Shown: positions 32,829 through 41,250 of the stretch, piece after piece | Layout: every line of letters begins with the position of its first letter | Position numbering within the stretch: position 1 is the stretch's first letter | Program-made: the position numbers and the translations under genes | The notes under the pieces: model-generated | The model's input: only the letters and a program-made list of their open reading frames with translations | What the model was told of the DNA's origin: nothing | Databases searched by the model: none | Assembly (NCBI RefSeq): GCF_022559585.1 | Contig: NZ_CP087114.1 | Coordinates: 1,033,095 to 1,097,094 of the forward strand | DNA: 64,000 nucleotides | DNA from: Bartonella machadoae | GTDB lineage: Bacteria > Pseudomonadota > Alphaproteobacteria > Rhizobiales > Rhizobiaceae | Direction: 5' to 3'

Positions 32829-33341
32829 ATGACTGAGATTAAAGATTTAGAAAATACCTTAATTCTTGAAACAACAAAGGGGAGAGTTGTTATTGGGCTT
32901 TTTGCTGATTTAGCGCCTAGTCACGTTGCACGTATTAAAGAGCTTGTGCGTGAAGGTGCTTATGATAATGTTGTTTTTCATCGTGTTATTGATGGTTTTA
33001 TGGCTCAAACGGGAGATGTGCAATTTGGAAAAAAGGATGGCACCGAATTTAATTTATCACGTGTCGGTATGGGGGGCTCAAAGAAGCCTAATTTGACAGC
33101 AGAGTTTTCAAATCTTTCTCATAAGCGTGGTACAGTTTCGATGGCGCGTAGCCAGAATCCAAACTCTGCTAATTCACAGTTTTTTATTTGTTTTGCAGAT
33201 GCTCCTTGGCTTGATCGTCAATATTCCATATGGGGACAAGTTATTGAAGGTATGGAAAATATCGATAAAATTAAGCGTGGTGAACCTGTTATAGAACCTG
33301 ATACAATCATTAAAGCGACAATCGCTGCCGATGCAAAATAG
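32829..33341 (+). CDS. ppiB: Cytoplasmic cyclophilin-type peptidyl-prolyl isomerase
   Basis: This is a second cyclophilin, lacking a signal peptide, so it should act on proline isomerisation in the cytoplasm. It begins MTEIKDLENTLILETTKGRV and keeps [16 protein letters not shown] and [19 protein letters not shown]. The two genes are similar along their length and probably arose by tandem duplication. I chose the ATG at 32829, with AAAGGAG upstream. An in-frame ATG at 32772 would overlap the first cyclophilin gene. The length is 170 residues. Confidence 0.94.
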   Translation: MTEIKDLENTLILETTKGRVVIGLFADLAPSHVARIKELVREGAYDNVVFHRVIDGFMAQTGDVQFGKKDGTEFNLSRVGMGGSKKPNLTAEFSNLSHKRGTVSMARSQNPNSANSQFFICFADAPWLDRQYSIWGQVIEGMENIDKIKRGEPVIEPDTIIKATIAADAK

Positions 33342-34196
33342 TATAAATTATACGTGTTTTAATTTTAAGCACGTTGAGTGAAGATATTCTGGTCTGATTG
33401 TTGTCTTCAGTGTAGTAGAGATCAGTTGTTATGTCTTGGAATCTAGAGGTTTGGAGACTAAAAGATGTGTGTGATTCTCTATGTTTTATTTGTATGAGGT
33501 TTTCTTATTTATCAGTGCTATTCGGTATACGGATGTGATCTTTGCATTTGTTTGCCATTTTAATAGTTGTATTGCTATATAACTAAAACATGAATGGCCG
33601 ATTGCATTCTCTTAACTATAGGATCTATAGCTTCTTACAGTTGTTCTCCGTTTTATGTATGTGTTTTGAATTTTATATTTTTGTATAAATGGGTTTGAAG
33701 AGGCAAAGAGCTAGGATAATTCTTTGTCTTGAGAAACCTTTAAAAGCAGATGAGAATGCTTCTGCATTTACCTCTTCTGACTTCATTGAATAAGGGTCGT
33801 TCTAGGTTTGAGTGTTATGGTTGTTCGTTGTACGTAAGAACAAGATGTTTTGTTGTTGCTTATGCTATTATAGCTTTCGATTTTTTGCTTAAATTATATT
33901 GGTTATACGAAGTAAGATCGTTGTTGTTTGAACAACGATTTTAGAACAGTGGTGTATAGAAATATAAAGGATATGTTGTTGGTCTATCAGATGTTTTGGG
34001 GAAATAAGATTATTGCTTTACTTATGATGATTGTTTGGTAACAAAATTTTATTTACTCTATTCAATTCTTTTATACTGATTACAGTATTGAGCGAATCGA
34101 AGGTCAATCCATAAAACTTATGAAGGTGCCATAAGAAAAGGTGTAACTTTTCTTTTTATGGCGATATGAATTTGTAGAATCAAAAAGATAAGAGTG
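33342..34196 (+). other. Gene-free gap where queA would be expected
   Basis: The 855-base stretch between ppiB and tgt is AT-rich and holds only short frames without recognisable motifs. Many Hyphomicrobiales carry queA, the epoxyqueuosine-pathway ribosyltransferase-isomerase, between the cyclophilins and tgt (recollection). I see no QueA motif in any frame. A hairpin lies just upstream of tgt (34129-34161). Confidence 0.6.
34129..34161 (+). promoter_or_regulatory. Hairpin just upstream of tgt
   Basis: CCATAA/TTATGG and GAAAAG/CTTTTC form two stacked 6-bp stems with a 6-base loop and a three-T bulge. The inner stem is followed by five T residues. It ends 35 bases before the tgt ATG and could act as a weak terminator or attenuator. 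It does not resemble the preQ1 riboswitch consensus that I know. Confidence 0.35.
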
Positions 34197-35315
34197 ATGA
34201 TAAAGACATTTCATTATAGAAAAATTGCTCAAGATGGATGTGCGCGTCGTGGTGAAATTATAACGAGTCGTGGGAGTGTTCGTACACCCGCATTTATGCC
34301 TGTTGGTACGGCAGGAACTGTTAAAGCCATGTATATGGATCAGATACGTGCTCTTGGTGCAGACATTATTTTGGGCAATACTTATCATTTAATGTTGCGT
34401 CCTGGAGCAGAGCGTGTTGCTCGTTTGGGAGGATTGCATGAATTTTCACGTTGGTCTGGACCCATTTTAACCGACTCTGGCGGATTTCAAGTTATGTCAT
34501 TGGCGGGAATTCGTAAAATTACCGAACAAAATGTTATTTTTCGTTCTTACATTAATGGCGCATATTATGAAATGAGTCCGGAGCGTTCTATTGAAATCCA
34601 AGGGCTTCTTAATTCTGATATTCAGATGCAGTTGGATCAATGTATTGCACTACCTGCTCGTGAAAAAGAAATAGAAGCTGCTATGGAACTTTCATTGCGG
34701 TGGGCACAGCGTTGTAAAACAGTTTTTGGGAATCAACCAGAAAAAGCATTGTTTGGTATTGTTCAGGGGGGGGATAATATGAAACTGCGTGAACGTTCTG
34801 CACAAGCGTTGAAAGAGATGGATTTGAAAGGTTATGCTATTGGGGGGCTTGCCGTTGGCGAACCACAGAGTGTGATGACAGCCGTGTTGGATGTTACTTG
34901 TCCAATTTTACCAGAGGATAAACCACGCTATCTCATGGGGGTAGGAACACCTGATGATATTTTACACAGTGTTGCTCGTGGTATTGACATGTTTGATTGT
35001 GTTCTACCGACCCGTGCGGGACGCCATGGTTTAGCTTTTACGCGTTTTGGTAGAATTAATTTGCGAAATGCGCGTTATGCAGAGGATCCCCATCCCCTTG
35101 ATCCACAGTCTCTTTGTCCCGCTGCATATGATTATAGTTGTGCTTATTTACATCATTTGATCAAATCTGGTGAGTCTCTTGGTGGTATGTTGTTGACTTG
35201 GAACAATCTCTTTTATTATCAGCAGCTTATGCAAGGAATTCGTGATGCTATTGAAGAAGGGTGCTATAGTGACTTTTGCGCTGAAACACGTGCTTTATGG
35301 AAGAAAGGACGTTAA
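34197..35315 (+). CDS. tgt: tRNA-guanine(34) transglycosylase with degenerate zinc site
   Basis: Bacterial Tgt exchanges guanine 34 of GUN-anticodon tRNAs for the queuosine precursor preQ1. The fold and active site look intact: DSGGFQVMSL, LDQC, FGIVQGG, GGLAVGEP and the nucleophile Asp267 in MFDCVLPTR. The zinc site is not. Against the usual CxCxxC...H pattern, the first Cys is Ser305, the second remains as Cys307, the third is Ala310, and the His is Asn336. I use the ATG at 34197; a GTG at 34194 is adjacent. At 372 residues there is no truncation. Confidence 0.93.
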   Translation: MIKTFHYRKIAQDGCARRGEIITSRGSVRTPAFMPVGTAGTVKAMYMDQIRALGADIILGNTYHLMLRPGAERVARLGGLHEFSRWSGPILTDSGGFQVMSLAGIRKITEQNVIFRSYINGAYYEMSPERSIEIQGLLNSDIQMQLDQCIALPAREKEIEAAMELSLRWAQRCKTVFGNQPEKALFGIVQGGDNMKLRERSAQALKEMDLKGYAIGGLAVGEPQSVMTAVLDVTCPILPEDKPRYLMGVGTPDDILHSVARGIDMFDCVLPTRAGRHGLAFTRFGRINLRNARYAEDPHPLDPQSLCPAAYDYSCAYLHHLIKSGESLGGMLLTWNNLFYYQQLMQGIRDAIEEGCYSDFCAETRALWKKGR

Positions 35316-36024
35316 AGCGTTGATTGTAATGAACAACATTTGCTTTTTTCATGTTACTTAATTCATTTTATCTTAAGAGCTTTTGCTAAAAATGAAGCCA
35401 GAAATGTCTTTTAGACATATACAATTGTAATTGATCTAAAATAAGCGTCTCGTTTGTTGGTATATGTTCTTTTTTTGACTGTAATAATCAACAGAAACTG
35501 TTACTCCGGTACGCGCTACCTGATCCGGAGAGAAACAGTTTGTTCCTGATGGTTGTTTAGATCAACAATGTTAATGAGGGGTTAGCAAATCCTTAAGGAA
35601 GTATGAAAATTGCATTTTTATAGGGTGATTTCTATTTTTTATCCTTAAACAATCAAGTTATAACAAAGGCTGTCTTCTTTAGCAGTAGGTATGAAGGTGT
35701 TTTTTTTGAATTGAAGGTTTAAAAATGCAAACATTTGATACAGTGCTAAGCTTATCTTTTCTGATCATGATATTTTCATAACGGATGTTTTATTTAAGCT
35801 ATAGAATATTGTCGATTTCATGCATCTAAAGAACAAATTTTATTTGTTAAAGTGGATATTTTGATATCTCACGACAAAAGAAAACGAAAAGCGTTTTTAT
35901 TGTAGAAGATGTTTTAATATTTTATTGGGTTTTATTGGAAATTTTTAGAAAGCAATATAAGAAGACTCTGCGTTTATTTCTACCATATTACAGATATTTA
36001 TGATTAAAGTATCACTCTATAGAA
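35316..36024 (+). other. 709-base gap between tgt and an MFS gene
   Basis: No gene of more than a few dozen codons is convincing here. The only notable structure is the strong hairpin at 35495-35541. The rest is AT-rich sequence without recognisable promoter or tRNA features. Confidence 0.55.
35495..35541. other. Strong two-part stem-loop in intergenic DNA
   Basis: AAACTGTT pairs with AACAGTTT (8 bp) and CTCCGG pairs with CCGGAG (6 bp), with small bulges between them and a 15-base loop. It is GC-richer than its surroundings, lies 180 bases beyond tgt and has no T-run. It could be a small RNA, an mRNA structure or a protein-binding site; I cannot name a family. Confidence 0.5.
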
Positions 36025-37233
36025 ATGAAAAAGATGAGGGATTCTGATAGAAAAGACATTCTTGCTTTAGGCATTGATTTGAGAACACGCTATTTGGCAA
36101 ATTTCGCTCTTGCCGTCGGGAGCTTTGCTATCGGTACTGCGGAATTTGTTGCGATGGGGTTACAGCCAGAAATGGCACGAAGTTCATCTGTTGATATTCC
36201 TACCGCTGGTCAATATATTTCTGCTTATGCATTGGGTATTGTGATTGGAGCGCCTCTTTTAGCTGTTGTGACAGCTCAGTTATCACGTAAAATTGTGCTG
36301 ATAGGACTAATGTTTTTTTATGCGCTGGCAAATATTGCCAGTGCTTTTTGTTCTGATTTTAGCGTATTAGTAGCGTTGCGGTTTATCAGTGGTTTTCCTC
36401 ATGGTATCTATTTCGGTCTTGCAACTTTGGTTGCCGCTTCGATGGTAGAAATGAAAGAACGTTCCAAAGCTGTTGGGAATGTTATGCTTGGTTTAACAAT
36501 TGCGACCGTTTTGGGAGCGCCGAGTGCAACTTGGATTGGTCAACTTGTTGGTTGGCAGATTGCTTTTGTCCTTGTTGGTGCTATTTCTTTATTATGTTGT
36601 TTGCTTGTTTGGAAATTTTTACCTTCGGGTTTGAAGATTGCAAAAACAAGTCCTCTACGTGAACTTGGTGCCTTAAAGCAAAAGCAAGTGTGGTTTCTCT
36701 TGATGATGGTTTCTGTTGGAGCTTCAGGATTATTTTCTGTTTTCACTTATATTAAGTCAACATTAATGCATATTTCTGGTGTTTCGCTTGATTTTGTGCC
36801 ATTTATTATGCCGCTAGTTGGATTTGGTATGGTGATAGGGAATCTTTTAGGACCTAAATTAGCAGTGAAAATTGGCATTTCACCATTAATATTTTTTTCG
36901 ATGCTTTGGAGTACATTTGTTTTTTTTCTTTTTTTCTTTTTATCCCATACTCCATTAACAGCTGCATTAGGATGTTTTTTTGTTGGTACTTCTTTTGCAG
37001 CTATGCCTTCTATACAAACAAAAATTATGGATATCACTCTTCATGGGCAGATTTTGGCAGGAGCATTAATGCAGTCTGCTTTTAATATTGCCAACGCTCT
37101 TGGCGCAGAATCTGGAGCATGGGTTTTGAGATTGGGCTATAGTTATGAATATACCGCTATTGCGGGGGGGATTTTAACTTTATGGGGTTTACTGATTTTT
37201 TGCTTCTCATGCTATATGGAAAAGTATGATTGA
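36025..37233 (+). CDS. MFS drug/sugar efflux-type transporter (DHA1-like)
   Basis: This 402-residue inner-membrane protein has twelve hydrophobic segments and MFS signatures of the AraJ/PbuE-like DHA1 group, including FAIGTAEFVAMGLQPEMA (residues 32-49) and the RFISGFPHGIYFG motif in the fourth to fifth segment region. Such proteins export drugs, sugars or purines by proton antiport; the substrate here is unknown. A second start ATG at 36034 is possible. It is convergent with another MFS gene 40 bases away. Confidence 0.85.
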   Translation: MKKMRDSDRKDILALGIDLRTRYLANFALAVGSFAIGTAEFVAMGLQPEMARSSSVDIPTAGQYISAYALGIVIGAPLLAVVTAQLSRKIVLIGLMFFYALANIASAFCSDFSVLVALRFISGFPHGIYFGLATLVAASMVEMKERSKAVGNVMLGLTIATVLGAPSATWIGQLVGWQIAFVLVGAISLLCCLLVWKFLPSGLKIAKTSPLRELGALKQKQVWFLLMMVSVGASGLFSVFTYIKSTLMHISGVSLDFVPFIMPLVGFGMVIGNLLGPKLAVKIGISPLIFFSMLWSTFVFFLFFFLSHTPLTAALGCFFVGTSFAAMPSIQTKIMDITLHGQILAGALMQSAFNIANALGAESGAWVLRLGYSYEYTAIAGGILTLWGLLIFCFSCYMEKYD

Positions 37234-37272
37234 CATTTTTTGCTTTTGAGAGAAAATATTGTTTCATTTAAT

Positions 37273-38697
37273 TCAGTGCTTTGATTGTCCTATGGGATTT
37301 TTTAATATGCGATAGGAAACGCGTAGAGCAAATGGAATACCAAGGCAAAATAAAAAACTGATCAGTACGGCAAGAAGAGTTTTAGCAGCTGAAATCATTC
37401 CTATTATTCCTCCCGGATTAAAGAGACCAGCGAAATTTGTGATTGTTCCTGCAAGTGTTGCACTTAACGCAGCGGAAAAGAGCTGTACAGAGGTAAGTGA
37501 TTCGCTAGCACGTAGAGCATCCTCATTGTTTGCAGATTGTAAGATCCGTGTTAACAAATGCGGCCAAGCTATGCCTGCGCTAATCCCGATAGCAAATAAT
37601 GCTAAGCAAATGATAAAAATATGTTCAGATGTAGAATCTTTCATTGGAATAAGCCATAAAAGACTGCTTATACCTAAAAGACTTAATATTGGTGAATAGA
37701 CGATGATGCTGCGAACTTTTTGGGAGGATACTCCAGCGCTTGATAAGGAACCACATGTCCAACCCAAGCTTGTGAGTGATGCTATATAACCGGCAATAAG
37801 CGGGGTTTGTCCATGAAGCTCTTGAAGAAAAAGTGGAAAGTAAAGCTCCATGCTATACACCACTGTCGTCATAACGAGTATCAAGACATAAATAGGAAAA
37901 AACTCAGAGGAGACTGAAAAGGATTTATGCGGCAACATGGGGTGAAGTGTGGATTTTTCAACTTTTGCTAGAACAAGGAAAAGGATCAATCCGATAATTA
38001 ATCCACAGATTTGCACAATTTTGGTATTTATAGCACCACAAGCAGAAATAATAAAAATTAACAAAATAAGTATGAAAAGTTGTAAGAGAGGAAGAGGGGA
38101 TGTTGGAATCTTTCTTTTATTTTCTTTTGGTAAAACTTTAAGAGCTATGAGAGAGAAAATTATTGCTAATGTGCCAATGATCCAAAAGGATGCTCTCCAT
38201 GCGCCATAATATACAGAAATGCCACCAATAGCTGGTCCTAGCAAGGTTGATATTCCCCACATCCCAGAGATAATACTCAACGCATGAGACCATAGAGATG
38301 GACTAAAGGCAAGACGCACCATAGAATAGGATAGGGATAGTAAAGAACCGCTTCCAAATCCTTGAATAAAACGCCCTAGTAAAAATAATGGCATAGTTGA
38401 AGCCATACTGCATATGAAGGTACCAACAGTAAAAATGAAACCAGAGATTAAATAAGCTTTACGAGGACCTATTTTTTCTAATATTTTTGTTGCAAGTGAA
38501 GTTCCAAGGAGTGACGCTGTAATAAAAACAGTTGCCACCCAAGAATAATACAGCTCTCCCATTTCGCTCATAAGAGAGGGTAAAATAGTAATAACAATAT
38601 AAACGTTCGTAGCATGTAATATAACACCGCCTGTAAACGTTAAAAAGCGAATACCATTTTTACCCAATAAAAGTGCAGACCAGCTTTTTTGTTCCAC
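37273..38697 (-). CDS. MFS transporter, multidrug-type
   Basis: This 474-residue inner-membrane protein has about 14 hydrophobic segments, in keeping with the DHA2-type drug:proton antiporters. The family motif region reads GRFIQGFGSGSLLSLSYSMVR near residues 107-127, and LGPAIGG follows in the fifth segment. The substrate is unknown. It is convergent with a DHA1-like gene and lies 121 bases from icd on the same strand, separated from icd by a likely terminator. Confidence 0.85.
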   Translation of the reverse strand: MEQKSWSALLLGKNGIRFLTFTGGVILHATNVYIVITILPSLMSEMGELYYSWVATVFITASLLGTSLATKILEKIGPRKAYLISGFIFTVGTFICSMASTMPLFLLGRFIQGFGSGSLLSLSYSMVRLAFSPSLWSHALSIISGMWGISTLLGPAIGGISVYYGAWRASFWIIGTLAIIFSLIALKVLPKENKRKIPTSPLPLLQLFILILLIFIISACGAINTKIVQICGLIIGLILFLVLAKVEKSTLHPMLPHKSFSVSSEFFPIYVLILVMTTVVYSMELYFPLFLQELHGQTPLIAGYIASLTSLGWTCGSLSSAGVSSQKVRSIIVYSPILSLLGISSLLWLIPMKDSTSEHIFIICLALFAIGISAGIAWPHLLTRILQSANNEDALRASESLTSVQLFSAALSATLAGTITNFAGLFNPGGIIGMISAAKTLLAVLISFLFCLGIPFALRVSYRILKNPIGQSKH

Positions 38698-38769
38698 TGT
38701 TTTTGCTATTTAGTAAAGAGTTGACTTCTTCTCTTTATAAGGTAGTTATTTGAATTTGCCAAGAAAAGA

Positions 38770-38799
38770 TTCAAAGCTCTCCTTTTGTAGAGCTTTGAA
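38770..38799 (-). terminator. Likely intrinsic terminator of icd
   Basis: TTCAAAGCTCT and AGAGCTTTGAA form a perfect 11-bp stem with an 8-base loop 20 bases beyond the icd stop. On the minus strand the stem is followed by the T-rich TCTTTTCTT. Confidence 0.7.
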
Positions 38800-38818
38800 A
38801 TTTTAGTAAAGTTATCAA

Positions 38819-40033
38819 TTAATTGCCCACAGCTTTTTTAAGATTTTCATCAATTTTATCAAGAAAACCTGTTGTAGAAAGCCATTTTTGTTTGGGTCCA
38901 ATCAAAAGTGCCAGATCTTTTGTCATAAAACCTTCTTCAACGGTTTTAATACAAACTTCTTCTAATATTTTGGCAAAGTTTTTTAATTTCTCATTGTTAT
39001 CGAGTTTAGCTCGGTGCGCTAATCCACGTGTCCATGCAAAAATAGATGCAATAGAATTTGTTGATGTTTCTTCACCTCTTTGGTGTTGACGGTAATGGCG
39101 TGTTACTGTGCCATGTGCCGCTTCTGCTTCAACAATTTTGCCGTCTGGTGTCATAAGAACAGAGGTCATAAGACCGAGGGAACCAAAGCCTTGGGCAACA
39201 ATATCAGATTGAACATCACCATCATAATTTTTACATGCCCATACATAGCCACCCGACCATTTAAGTGCGGAAGCAACCATATCATCAATAAGGCGGTGTT
39301 CGTAATATAATTTACGATTTTCAAATTCATCTTTAAACTCTGCATCAAATATTTCTTGAAAAATATCTTTAAAACGGCCATCGTAAGCTTTCAAAATAGT
39401 ATTTTTTGTTGAAAGATAGACTGGAACATTCCGTTGAAGTCCGTAATTAAAAGATGCGCGGGCAAAGTCACGGATTGATTCATCAAGATTATACATAGCC
39501 ATGGCAACTCCTGCGCTTGGCGCATCAAAAATATCGTGTTCGATGATTTGATTATCAACTCCGACAAATTTAATACTTAGCTTGCCTTCACTAGGAAAGG
39601 TAAAATCTGTGGCTTTATATTGATCCCCAAACGCATGGCGCCCAATAATGATTGGTTTTGTCCAATTAGGGACAAGACGTGGCACATTTTTACAGATAAT
39701 AGGTTCGCGAAAAATGACACCCCCTAAAATATTACGAATTGTGCCATTGGGTGATTTCCACATTTTTTTTAGGCTAAATTCTTTAACACGTGCTTCATCC
39801 GGCGTGATGGTTGCACATTTTATGCCAACTCCATATTTTTTTATAGCGTTGGCAGAATCGATAGTTACCTGATCATTGGTTGCATCTCGATTTGTAACGG
39901 AAAGGTCGTAATATTTAAGTTCAATATCGAGATAGGGGTGGATCAATTTATCTTTAATATATTTCCAGATGATACGGGTCATTTCGTCCCCATCGATTTC
40001 AACAACGGGATTTTCTACTTTTATCTTTGCCAT
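38819..40033 (-). CDS. icd: NADP-dependent isocitrate dehydrogenase
   Basis: The enzyme oxidatively decarboxylates isocitrate to 2-oxoglutarate in the TCA cycle. The 404-residue product belongs to the eukaryote-like, homodimeric class: it opens [20 protein letters not shown] and contains [20 protein letters not shown] and the [20 protein letters not shown] metal and cofactor block. It is transcribed alone, with a terminator after it and a long gene-poor region upstream. Confidence 0.97.
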   Translation of the reverse strand: MAKIKVENPVVEIDGDEMTRIIWKYIKDKLIHPYLDIELKYYDLSVTNRDATNDQVTIDSANAIKKYGVGIKCATITPDEARVKEFSLKKMWKSPNGTIRNILGGVIFREPIICKNVPRLVPNWTKPIIIGRHAFGDQYKATDFTFPSEGKLSIKFVGVDNQIIEHDIFDAPSAGVAMAMYNLDESIRDFARASFNYGLQRNVPVYLSTKNTILKAYDGRFKDIFQEIFDAEFKDEFENRKLYYEHRLIDDMVASALKWSGGYVWACKNYDGDVQSDIVAQGFGSLGLMTSVLMTPDGKIVEAEAAHGTVTRHYRQHQRGEETSTNSIASIFAWTRGLAHRAKLDNNEKLKNFAKILEEVCIKTVEEGFMTKDLALLIGPKQKWLSTTGFLDKIDENLKKAVGN

Positions 40034-40390
40034 TAGAAGTCCTTTTTTGTTTGAGTGATATTAGTTTATAGCACTTTCAGGCTTATAATGAAAAGTAAAA
40101 ACAGGGATGATAGAAGAGCATTCGAGTATAATATTGTTAGAATATACCATTAATAGAATAAAAATTTTATTGATGCGTTAACTTCTTAAAAAACGAATAT
40201 GATCATTACAGAGTTGAATGAAAAATTTATGGAATAATAATGGGAAGTGTAACTTATCGCATGTATAGGAAATATTTCTTTTTTATTATATTGCATTTAA
40301 TTGTTTTTATAAATTGATATTACATTCTATGAATAAGCGGATGAGTGAGGCTGTAAATCTTTGTCTTGTCTAAGAATTTATCGTCATGCC
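40034..40390. other. 357-base gap upstream of icd
   Basis: This AT-rich stretch should contain the icd promoter, transcribed leftwards. No gene or clear repeat is seen. Confidence 0.5.
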
Positions 40391-40576
40391 TTATTTGCTT
40401 AGAGAAAGATCTCTTAAGGTAACTAAGCCTATTTCGCGACGACGTTTGTGGATGGTATAACGATAAAGCCATAGAGTATTACCATCATCTGTACGTTTCT
40501 GAAGGAACAAGTCGGCTTCATCATACTCTTTGCTAGCCTCCAATGTTGCAACAGCCCTTGCATTTAAATGATTCAT
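40391..40576 (-). pseudogene. N-terminal fragment of a phage-type tyrosine integrase
   Basis: The 61-residue frame resembles only the N-terminal Arm-DNA-binding domain of phage or island tyrosine recombinases: EYDEADLFLQKRTDDGN is followed by LWLYRYTIHKRRREIGL and LRDLSLSK, matching the usual D-G-x-G-L-x-L ... W-x-x-R-Y ... R-R-x-x-G-L-G ... S-L-x-x-A-R pattern. It stops there; a full integrase has about 400 residues and the catalytic R-H-R-Y domain is missing. I read no continuation in the other frames downstream. tRNA-Glu lies 600 bases away, so this is probably the scar of an island or prophage. Confidence 0.6.
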
Positions 40577-41175
40577 TAAAGGGACTTTTATTCCTTTCTA
40601 AACACTTTTCTCCATATATCAACTTCGCTTGTGAGGTGCAAACAAGAGACTTTACTTAATCCAATATGAAATGGTTTGAAATAAGAAAATCCTATAATAC
40701 TCGGGAGGGGGAATTCAATATGCAAAATGATAAATTATCATTATAAACCAAAAAGTTACATTTCTAAAGAAAGGTCGAGTATGTTAGAAGCAGAGCGCTA
40801 TAATCAAAAAGAGTTTGCAAAAACACATATTAGATTTGTTTTTCAAAATATCTAAGAGATCCTTAAAGTTTTAGAGATAGAAAAGAGAGTATCAGGCACG
40901 CTTGCACAAGAAATTAAGAGGATATGCATTAATACAGCTTATAAACTCTAATTTATTAAAAAATAAAACTCTTTAACAAAGATTTTTTTATAAATTTCTT
41001 ATTTTATCACCAATATGTACATTAAAGCGCCTTAGGAGAAGGAAGATAATCACACAGCAATACCAATTCCTACAGAGAAGATTTCGAAAATCCTATTCCC
41101 TAACCTTTATTTACAAGTCCCTCACTTAAAAAAACATATGGAGAATCAATAAATTATCTGTAATAAAAAAGAATA
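40577..41175. other. Gap between integrase fragment and tRNA-Glu
   Basis: No intact gene. A frame from 40781 runs 24 codons, meets a TAA and then stays open for about 30 more codons; it may be a decayed small gene, but no domain is recognisable. No copy of the tRNA 3' end was found that would mark an att site. Confidence 0.4.
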
Positions 41176-41250
41176 TGGTACGCCCAAGGGGAATCGAACC
41201 CCTGTTTCCGCCGTGAAAGGGCGGCGTCCTAACCGCTAGACGATGGGCGC
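41176..41250 (-). tRNA. tRNA-Glu (anticodon TTC)
   Basis: On the minus strand the sequence folds as a cloverleaf: acceptor arm GCGCCCA with TGGGCGT, anticodon loop in CCCTTTCACG giving anticodon TTC, T-arm with GGTTCGATTCC, and an encoded 3' CCA. The top acceptor pair is G-U. It stands alone in a gene-poor region close to an integrase fragment. Confidence 0.95.

Noticed and set aside
33750..33944. A 64-residue plus-strand frame in the ppiB-tgt gap
   Set aside because: It has no good ribosome binding site, no QueA motif and a composition like random AT-rich DNA.
34129..34196. A preQ1 riboswitch upstream of tgt
   Set aside because: The hairpin does not show the short C-rich loop and A-rich tail pseudoknot of the known preQ1 classes.
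40781..40951. A possible small gene with one internal stop between the integrase fragment and tRNA-Glu
   Set aside because: No domain or homologue is recognised and the frame is broken; it could be chance, so it is mentioned only in the gap entry.
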